Below are positions 1 to 5,306 of a stretch of DNA of 9,445 nt, in pieces. The notes beneath the pieces were generated by a model that did no database searches, was not told the DNA's origin, and saw nothing but the letters and a program-made list of their open reading frames with translations. The number at the start of each line of letters is the position of its first letter. The first letter of the stretch is position 1. The DNA is from JAQBGV01 sp032128395 (GTDB taxonomy: Bacteria; Planctomycetota; UBA8108; UBA1146): contig JAQBGV010000182.1 in assembly GCA_032128395.1 (NCBI GenBank), positions 1-9,445 on the forward strand, given 5' to 3'. The position numbers and the translations under genes are program-made.

Positions 1-138
1 GTTCGTCGGGTCGCTGCTTTGCTCCACGCTTCTTTCAGACCTCCCTCACGGGAGCGCCCTTGCGCTTCGCTAGACCTTCACCTCCACCAGGTTGGTCAGG
101 GACTTTCACCCATGAGTCGTCGAACATGCCTGGCACAC
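1..138 (-). mobile_element. Group II intron, 5' part of domain I (partial, runs off the left edge)
   Basis: Read on the minus strand from 138 down to 1, the sequence opens with GTGTGCC and a GGCATG stretch. It then contains GGGTGAAAGTCCC, followed by CTAGC, GCAAGGGC, CCGTGAGG and GGTCTGAAAGAAGC. I recognise this order as the conserved 5' region (domain I) of bacterial group II introns, which are ribozyme retroelements that usually encode a reverse transcriptase/maturase in domain IV. The 5' splice boundary is placed at 138/139 because GTGYG is the usual first motif. The bases just before it (TATTTT) are the T-tract of the terminator at 139-179. Insertion right behind a terminator is a known habit of class C introns, but I cannot assign the class from domain I alone. 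The maturase gene and domains V and VI would lie left of the window. No protein is encoded in the visible part. Confidence 0.82.
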
Positions 139-179
139 AAAATAGGGGTGTTATTGGTAGGGGATACCAACAACACCCC
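139..179 (-). terminator. Intrinsic terminator, used as the intron insertion site
   Basis: On the minus strand the arms 179-165 and 159-145 form a 15-bp stem closed by a 5-base loop (TCCCC). One pair, 171 with 153, is G-U on the minus strand but would be an A-C mismatch on the plus strand, so the structure is oriented to the minus strand. It is followed by TATTTT (144-139), where the group II intron begins. It would end transcripts coming from the thioredoxin-like gene at 457-822. The intron now separates it from any further T residues. Confidence 0.8.
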
Positions 180-456
180 ATGGGCTCTGAGGTGGGACAA
201 GAAAGGAAGGAAAGTGTGTGGCTCGTTTAGCCGCCGGACCCGTGTGGCCCGGAGGGATTTCTCGTCCTCAATTTTTCAGTCTTCAGTGCAGTCCGAGTCC
301 TCTCCTCGGGCGCCGGCTCCTCTCTTCAAGAGGCCGTTCTCTTCAAAGCGCCGTGCGCCGCAGCGAATTCCGGCGCAGACATGGAAACAACGCCAGCGGC
401 TGCAGTTGTGTTCCCCGACGTCCGACTGCAGCGCACCTTCGATGCTCCGCGTCGCT
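180..456 (-). other. Gene-free stretch between the thioredoxin-like gene and the terminator
   Basis: I see no convincing gene in these 277 bases. The open frames on either strand lack a ribosome binding site and look like high-GC noise. On the minus strand the stretch lies between the stop codon of the thioredoxin-like gene and the terminator, so it would be a long 3' untranslated region or could hold a small RNA. Hairpins visible include 431-425 with 406-400 (7 bp, 18-base loop) and 252-246 with 240-234 (7 bp, 5-base loop). In the second hairpin one pair is G-U only on the minus strand. A near-direct repeat of TCTCTTCAA lies around 331-355. Confidence 0.4.
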
Positions 457-822
457 TCATTCTAGGGCATCCGTATCGTCATTTCCTCCGTAAAACGAGA
501 AGCAGCTGTCGAGGAACTCGCGGAACTCCTCAGGGAGGAGGATGCGCTCGAGGCGCTCGACCTCATCGCTGCCGCGGAACAAGATCAAGGTCGGAATCTC
601 CTCGATGGAGTACCGCCGGAGAACCTCGACGTCTTGCAGAGGGACTTCCACCTCAGCCAACAGCAGGCGCCCCTCGAAGACGGGAGCGATCATCTCGAGT
701 CCCTTGCGGACGAATTCGCACGAGGAGGCTAGTGGCGATCCGAAATGAACCAGGAGCAGGCCGCGGTTCTCCGCGATGACCCGAACCACTTCGCCGGCGC
801 TGTACGTGTGAATCCTCGCCAT
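457..822 (-). CDS. Thioredoxin-fold protein lacking the first active-site cysteine
   Basis: This 121-residue protein has the length and layout of a single thioredoxin domain. An N-terminal helix-strand (residues 1-28) precedes the active-site loop. There the usual WCGPC is replaced by an L-A-S-S-C arrangement (about residues 31-35), so only the resolving cysteine remains. The cis-proline loop is preserved as IPTLILF (about residues 76-82), followed by the final strand pair and helix. By family knowledge, thioredoxin-fold proteins with one cysteine cannot act as ordinary disulfide reductases. They may instead form mixed disulfides or act as structural or chaperone-like partners. No signal peptide is seen, so it is probably cytoplasmic. 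The ATG at 822 follows AAGGAGG by 5 bases, which fixes the start. It stands alone on the minus strand, behind a hairpin-rich leader and ahead of the terminator at 139-179. The substrate is unknown. Confidence 0.75.
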   Translation of the reverse strand: MARIHTYSAGEVVRVIAENRGLLLVHFGSPLASSCEFVRKGLEMIAPVFEGRLLLAEVEVPLQDVEVLRRYSIEEIPTLILFRGSDEVERLERILLPEEFREFLDSCFSFYGGNDDTDALE

Positions 823-827
823 GGGAC

Positions 828-834
828 CCTCCTT
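828..834 (-). promoter_or_regulatory. Ribosome binding site of the thioredoxin-like gene
   Basis: AAGGAGG on the minus strand lies 5 bases before the ATG at 822. It sits inside the last of three CCGAAGG copies (859-831), directly after a 5-bp hairpin (851-847 with 842-838). Nearby leader folding could therefore affect its access. Confidence 0.7.
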
Positions 835-837
835 CGG

Positions 838-1050
838 TCGCCCTTCGGCGACCCTTCGGGGGAGTGTGCCTCCCGTTGGACTCCAACAAGCCCGGTGCCA
901 ATTCTCGTGGCACCTCTCTGGCCCGACTCAAGTCGTTCCGGCAGGGTGAGTTTCGTCAACCACTCGCAGATGAGACCCGCAGCACTTCGGATCTCATCCA
1001 GCAGATTTCAAGCCAACCTGCGATTGGGGAACCCGGCGTTGCCCCAAATC
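838..1050 (-). other. Hairpin-rich leader or small RNA candidate upstream of the thioredoxin-like gene
   Basis: This stretch contains no gene but is filled with short inverted repeats. In minus-strand order: 1050-1038 with 1032-1022 (11 pairs, two bulges, 5-base loop); 1021-1015 with 1007-1001 (7 bp); 998-989 with 978-969 (10 bp); a weak 965-962 with 951-948; 935-931 with 928-924 (5 bp); 914-908 with 900-894 (7 bp); 887-882 with 880-875 (6 bp); 874-870 with 864-860 (5 bp); and 851-847 with 842-838 (5 bp). In the second and third, one pair is G-U on the minus strand and A-C on the plus strand, which supports transcription toward the thioredoxin-like gene. I do not recognise a known riboswitch or housekeeping RNA. 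It could be a leader, a separate small RNA, or a set of DNA operator sites, the last especially at 875-887 and 894-914. Confidence 0.4.
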
Positions 1051-1249
1051 AGGCAGACTGTTGTAACTCCGTACACATGAAATCGCGTCGTTCTGCCACT
1101 TCGATCCTAGCGCCGAATAGTGAATCTGGCGCGGGGATTTTGCCGGCGAGGTCCCGTGCCACCTGACTCCGCATGCCAAGCGCTGTCCATGGCCCGAACG
1201 ACCTGAGAGGATCGGGGGCAGCAACGTGGAAACGGGATTGGAAGATCCG
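1051..1249. other. Intergenic stretch between divergent genes
   Basis: No gene or convincing promoter box is visible. One inverted repeat, 1127-1135 with 1153-1161 (9 bp, one pair G-U on the plus strand only), would lie in the leader of the plus-strand gene that follows. Promoters for both divergent transcripts are expected here, but I cannot place them. Confidence 0.3.
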
Positions 1250-2107
1250 ATGGTCCCTTGGCTTCTCTGCTGGACGATCTTGGCCGGTCCGGTGGACGAC
1301 TCCACCCCGGCGATCCCCACGCCGCGAGAAGTCTTCCTCTCCGGACTCGCCGCATTCGCAGGTGTCCCGTCGGCGGAGTTCCCCGTCCGGCTCTCGACAT
1401 GGGTCGCCTCTCAACTCTCCGCAGGAAGCAAGGACGATCTCGAGCAGGCGAGACTCCGTCGCCGCTCCTTCCTCACCGGGATGGGTGCTCTCTTCGACGC
1501 AGGTGACACGCTGAGCAGTGTCCCGATCGTCGGCCGGACCTTTTCCCGAATCGTCCGCGACGAGGAAAAGAATCGTCGCGACGCGATCTGCGCGAGCGCG
1601 CGGATGCACGGTCGGCACGACGCCCCCCGGCACTTCTTCATCGCAGCGGCTCTCACCGCGCAGGGAGGTCCGGTCGCGGCGGCACAGGCGAGTCTGGTGA
1701 AAGAGATCGAGGACGCGCGGCGATTCGATCGGGATCCGCCCCTGGGAAGTGGGTTTTCCTACCTCGACCTCGCCTACGACCATGCTGGGATCCGATTCGC
1801 TACCCGACTCCTCGGCTGGCGAAACGCCGACCGTCTCACCGAGGCGGTTCCGCCTCTCGCTCTATTCATCCCCCCGTTTCCCGACCTCGAACTTCCGGAG
1901 CGAATCGGTTGGCAACAATACTGCGAAGAGTACCGTGGTCAGCGGACCGAGGAGTTCCTCGACCGGATTCACACCGCGATCGACGCGCGACTCGGTGACT
2001 CGAAATCGGACACTTCGGAACCGGTCGATTCCACAACCCCGAGCGACCGAGGGCCCGGCGGCCCCACTCGATCCACCCACCCGGAGCGGAGCGGTCAGTC
2101 ACGATGA
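1250..2107 (+). CDS. Probable exported protein of unknown function, coupled to mrp
   Basis: I do not recognise a named family with certainty. From the ATG at 1250 the protein has 285 residues and begins with a short hydrophobic segment (about residues 2-13, rich in L, W, I) that could be a signal peptide or anchor, though a basic n-region is lacking. The middle holds an H-F-F motif, then K-E-x-x-D, then a serine/tyrosine-led D-L-x-x-D-x-x-G pattern. That spacing resembles YfiM/DUF2279-type envelope proteins, whose role is unknown, but the link is an inference. The last 40 residues are rich in S, T, P, D and R and look disordered. GGAAG 5 bases before the ATG supports this start; a GTG at 1226 in the same frame is an alternative. 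The stop overlaps the mrp start as ATGA, suggesting coupled translation. The opposite strand is open but gives an Arg/Glu-rich shadow. Confidence 0.65.
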   Translation: MVPWLLCWTILAGPVDDSTPAIPTPREVFLSGLAAFAGVPSAEFPVRLSTWVASQLSAGSKDDLEQARLRRRSFLTGMGALFDAGDTLSSVPIVGRTFSRIVRDEEKNRRDAICASARMHGRHDAPRHFFIAAALTAQGGPVAAAQASLVKEIEDARRFDRDPPLGSGFSYLDLAYDHAGIRFATRLLGWRNADRLTEAVPPLALFIPPFPDLELPERIGWQQYCEEYRGQRTEEFLDRIHTAIDARLGDSKSDTSEPVDSTTPSDRGPGGPTRSTHPERSGQSR

Positions 2108-3187
2108 GTTTCGACAAGAAGCAAGTACTCACCGAGATTCAGAGCTTACTCGAACAGACGAAGATCCCCGGAACGCAAACAACGCTCGTCAAAGCCGGCT
2201 GCGTCCAGCGGATCATCGCCCACCAGGGTGACGTGTCGATCGTCCTCACGTTTCCCCCCGAGGTCATCTCGCACCGCGAGTCGTTGAAGCGCACGATCGA
2301 AGATGGCGTCGCCGCTCTCGCCGGGGTTAAAAAAGGGCCGCTCCTCGCGCAACCCCCCCCGGGGGGGGGGGGGCAAAGCACCCCATGCGACCGCCCCGGG
2401 GAGCGGCTCGGTCGTCGCAGGCAAGGAGGTGCCGGGCGTCCGTCGCATCATCGCCGTCGCCAGTGGCAAGGGCGGAGTCGGCAAGTCGACGGTCGCCGTG
2501 AACCTTGCCGTCTCACTGGGGCGGACCGGTGCGCGGGTCGGCCTCCTCGACTCCGACGTCTACGGCCCCTCCGTCCCGAAGATGATGGGCCTCGAGGGAG
2601 AACGACCGCACGTCACCGATCGCGAGACGATCATTCCGATCGACCGGTACGGGATCCGCACGATGTCGATCGGCTACCTGCTCGAGGAAGACTCTCCAGT
2701 CATCTGGCGCGGACCGATGGTCACTGGCTTGCTCCGCCAGTTCCTCTTCCAGGTGGAGTGGGGAGAGCTCGACTATCTGATCCTCGATCTCCCCCCCGGC
2801 ACCGGGGACGCACAACTCACACTCGTGCAGTCGATCTCGCTCGACGGAGGTGTGATCGTAACCACGCCCCAGGACGTCGCTCTGATCGACGTACAGCGCG
2901 GGATCCAGATGTTCTCCCGGGTCGAGGTTCCGATCCTCGGTGTCCTCGAGAACATGAGCTCGTTCGAGTGCCCCCACTGCGGCGAGGTGACCGAGGTGTT
3001 CCTTTCGGGGGGCGGGAAGTCCGCGGCAGAGCGCTTCGGGGTCCCGTTTCTCGGTTCGATCCCGCTTGTCGCCGACTACGTTCGCGCCGGGGACAACGGT
3101 ACTCCCGTCGTCCTCGAAGCTCCGGACTCCGCACTTGCCAAGACGATCGACTCGATCGCCCGCGGGATCCGAGAGAAACTCGGCTGA
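2104..3187 (+). CDS. mrp: Mrp/ApbC-type Fe-S cluster carrier ATPase, with an apparent frameshift
   Basis: Mrp/ApbC (NBP35 family) proteins are cytoplasmic P-loop ATPases that bind and deliver Fe-S clusters. The first frame (2104 to about 2376) encodes an N-terminal MIP18/DUF59-type domain of about 78 residues. The remainder lies in the next frame. It has the deviant Walker A motif SGKGGVGKST (2462-2491), the DSDVYGPS switch region, the LDLPPGTGD motif and the paired cysteines C-P-H-C (2969-2980) that bind the cluster at the dimer interface. Together they give about 360 residues, the usual full length. The frame changes at a run of eight C and thirteen G (2353-2373) in the Pro/Gly-rich linker; removing one base restores a single frame. 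No good separate start with a ribosome site exists for the second half, so I treat this as one gene. The cause may be a sequencing error, a real mutation or slippage. It overlaps the preceding gene by 4 bases. Confidence 0.88.
2353..2373 (+). repeat. Homopolymer run of eight C then thirteen G inside mrp
   Basis: Eight C (2353-2360) are followed directly by thirteen G (2361-2373). The run codes for Pro and Gly in the linker between the DUF59 and ATPase domains, and the reading frame breaks here. The run is self-complementary over 16 bases, and G-tracts of this kind are prone to polymerase slippage and to sequencing error. Confidence 0.95.
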
Positions 3188-3197
3188 TCCTGAGACC

Positions 3198-4223
3198 TCA
3201 AGAGATCGGCACGACCTGAGCGAGGGCCTTGACGATTTCACGTGGGGGGATCTCCCGCATGCACCGGTGGTCGAGGGGGCAGACCTTCTCATGGCAGGGC
3301 CCACACGGAACGTCGCGCCTGAGGATCGCAGCCCTCTCTAGACGCGCCGCAGTGAATCGAGGATCGGTCGGCCCCATCAAGACCACGGTCGGAACCCCGA
3401 GCGAAGTCGCGAGGTGGCGCGGCCCGGCGTCCGTGGTGATGAGGGCACGACAGCGACGAAGAATCCCCTTCAGAACATCAAGGCTCGGCGGATGTTCGGC
3501 TGCCGTGACCACCGGCGAGGGAATCCGCATCGCCACATCAGTCGCGAGGGATTCCTCGCCAGGACCGCACAGGATGAGGATCGGACCCCACCCCTCCCCG
3601 ATCGCGCACTCCGCCGCGACGGCGAGCAGCTCGGGCGGGTACACCTTTGACGGGCCGAAACTCGCGCCTGGATTGATGGCGAGGGGTTTCTCCCCAACTC
3701 CGAGCCCATGCTCGACGAGCCACTCCTCCGCCGCTCCCTCGGCTTCGGCTCCCACTCCGAGGTCGCAATCCTCCACGCCTCCCGTCGCGCCCAGCACGGC
3801 GACGAGCTCCAGGTACTGGAACTGCATCGGTACGGGGATGATTTCGTTTCCCCAACGATGCGGGGAGAGTGCGTGCGTCAGGAGCGGCCCACGTCCCTCC
3901 CGTGCGTAGCCGATTCGGATCGGCACCCGAGCCCGCCAGGGGTCGTGCGCGCTTCGAAAGGAGTGGGGGAGGACGACCACAGCATCTGCAGCTTCGGCTC
4001 GCAGGACCTCTACGTTCCCCGTGCCCCTTCCATTCCGCTCGGCGAGCGGAAGGAAGCGATCGAACAGATCAGAATCGCCGAGGAGAGGTTCGAACAGCGG
4101 ACGACCATGGAGGAGGAGCTCCGCGTCGGGGAACCGCCGTCGGAGGGCACGAAGTGCGGGCACCGCCATCACTCCGTCCCCGAGCCAGTTCGGGAGGCGG
4201 ACCACGATCCGCCGCAGGGTCAT
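3198..4223 (-). CDS. waaF: ADP-heptose:LPS heptosyltransferase II (GT9)
   Basis: WaaF transfers L-glycero-D-manno-heptose from ADP-heptose to the inner core of lipopolysaccharide on the cytoplasmic face of the inner membrane. The 341-residue length fits the GT-B fold of family GT9. The N-terminal acceptor domain begins with PNWLGDGVMAVPALRALR (residues 11-28), including the Asp of the conserved N-W-x-G-D motif. The C-terminal ADP-heptose-binding domain shows NPGASFGPSKVYP (184-196), TTDAGPRHLA (263-272) and GPTDPRFT (284-291). Four cysteines near the end (307, 310, 315, 321) follow a C-x2-C-x4-C-x5-C spacing, as in many members. The ATG at 4223 overlaps the pilT stop as ATGA, so translation is probably coupled to the pilus genes. 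It converges on mrp with 10 bases between the stops and no visible terminator. A different GT9 acceptor specificity is possible, but the motifs are closest to WaaF. Confidence 0.85.
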   Translation of the reverse strand: MTLRRIVVRLPNWLGDGVMAVPALRALRRRFPDAELLLHGRPLFEPLLGDSDLFDRFLPLAERNGRGTGNVEVLRAEAADAVVVLPHSFRSAHDPWRARVPIRIGYAREGRGPLLTHALSPHRWGNEIIPVPMQFQYLELVAVLGATGGVEDCDLGVGAEAEGAAEEWLVEHGLGVGEKPLAINPGASFGPSKVYPPELLAVAAECAIGEGWGPILILCGPGEESLATDVAMRIPSPVVTAAEHPPSLDVLKGILRRCRALITTDAGPRHLATSLGVPTVVLMGPTDPRFTAARLERAAILRRDVPCGPCHEKVCPLDHRCMREIPPREIVKALAQVVPIS

Positions 4224-5299
4224 GGCTTCGCTTTGGCTCGGTCAAGGAGGGGGGCGAAACGCTTCTTGTCGAACGACCAGCGATGCGCACTCTCCGCGCT
4301 GATCGAGCCTTCCTTGAATCGACTCAGGATCGAGTCGTCCATCAACTGCATCCCGTAGCCGCGTCCTCCCTCGATCAGCGAGATGATCTTGTGGATCGCG
4401 CCCTCACGAATGATGTTCGGGAGGGAGATCGTCGGGAAGAGCAGCTCATTGACGACCGCCCGACCCTTTCCATCCTTCATGGGGATGAGGAGCTGCGCGA
4501 TGATCCCCTTGAGGCTCGAGGACAGCATGGTGCGGACCTGGTTCTGCCGGTCCTCGGGAAACACATCGATGATTCGGTCGATCGTCTTCGCAGCGCTGTT
4601 CGTGTGCAATGTGGCGAAGACCAGGTATCCCATCTCAGCGGCCGTAATCGCGAGGCTGATCGTCTCGAGGTCGCGCAACTCCCCCACCAGGACCACATCT
4701 GGATCCTGACGGCTGACGCTACGGAGGGCTCGCGAGAAACTCACCGAATCGATCCCGACCTCGCGCTGCGTGATCGTGGACTTCTTGTTCACGTGGACGA
4801 ACTCGATCGGCTCCTCGATCGTGACGATGTGCCGGGAGTGATTCCGATTGATGTAGTCGATCATTGCGGCGAGCGTGGTCGACTTCCCGCTCCCAGTCGG
4901 GCCGGTACAGAGCACGAGCCCGTTGCGCAACTCGCAGAACCTCTCGACGTGCTTCGGGACTCCGAGTTCGTCGACCGTCTTGATCTCCTCGGGGATCAAG
5001 CGGAAGACCCCGGCGATCCCGTTCTGCTGCTGAAAGTAGTTCGAGCGAAAACGGCCGATCCCCGGGAGCGCATACGCCCAGTCGAGATCGTTGCGCTCGA
5101 AGAATTGTTCGCGGCGACGATCGTCGAGCACCTCGAGGAGCAGCTCTTCCACTTGCTTGCTCGAGTACGGCTCTGGCCGGACAGCACGAAGTCTGCCGTG
5201 GACGCGAATCTTCGGGGTCATCCCCGAGCAGAGGTGCAGGTCCGATCCGCCGGACTCCTTCACCATTTCGAGCAGGCGGTGGATCTTCGGGGTCGACAC
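4220..5299 (-). CDS. pilT: Type IV pilus retraction ATPase PilT
   Basis: PilT is a hexameric cytoplasmic ATPase at the base of type IV pili that powers pilus depolymerisation, and so twitching motility. The 359-residue length is typical. The PAS-like N-terminal domain (about 1-110) includes SDLHL (19-23). The motor domain carries Walker A GPTGSGKST (133-141), the Asp box around IEEPIEF (161-167), Walker B VVLVGELRD (202-210) and the His box beginning TLHTNS (230-235). The PilT-type C-terminal motif is present as LPNIIRE rather than the classical AIRNLIRE. The start is a GTG at 5299; a GGAAG-TAGG stretch overlapping the upstream stop codon could be its ribosome site. It lies 7 bases after the preceding PilT homologue and overlaps waaF by 4 bases. 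No pilus assembly gene (pilB, pilC, pilM-Q) is in the window. Confidence 0.92.
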   Translation of the reverse strand: MSTPKIHRLLEMVKESGGSDLHLCSGMTPKIRVHGRLRAVRPEPYSSKQVEELLLEVLDDRRREQFFERNDLDWAYALPGIGRFRSNYFQQQNGIAGVFRLIPEEIKTVDELGVPKHVERFCELRNGLVLCTGPTGSGKSTTLAAMIDYINRNHSRHIVTIEEPIEFVHVNKKSTITQREVGIDSVSFSRALRSVSRQDPDVVLVGELRDLETISLAITAAEMGYLVFATLHTNSAAKTIDRIIDVFPEDRQNQVRTMLSSSLKGIIAQLLIPMKDGKGRAVVNELLFPTISLPNIIREGAIHKIISLIEGGRGYGMQLMDDSILSRFKEGSISAESAHRWSFDKKRFAPLLDRAKAKP

Positions 5300-5306
5300 G
5301 GGGTAC

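Noticed and set aside
19..465. Plus-strand open frame across the intron end and the terminator
   Set aside because: It reads through a group II intron boundary and a terminator hairpin on the wrong strand, and has no protein-like features.
838..1050. Known RNA classes (tmRNA, RNase P, SRP RNA, tRNA, common riboswitches)
   Set aside because: I looked for their hallmark sequences and found none, so the region is left as an unassigned structured candidate.
1049..1783. Minus-strand open frame (244 codons) opposite the exported protein gene
   Set aside because: The composition is Arg/Glu/Gly-rich without a recognisable fold, and no ribosome site is apparent. The plus strand gives the more protein-like sequence and overlaps mrp as ATGA.
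2303..3187. Second half of mrp as a separate gene starting at 2303
   Set aside because: The ATG at 2303 lies inside the DUF59 coding part and has no good ribosome site. The two halves together give one normal-length Mrp, so a frame break is the better explanation.
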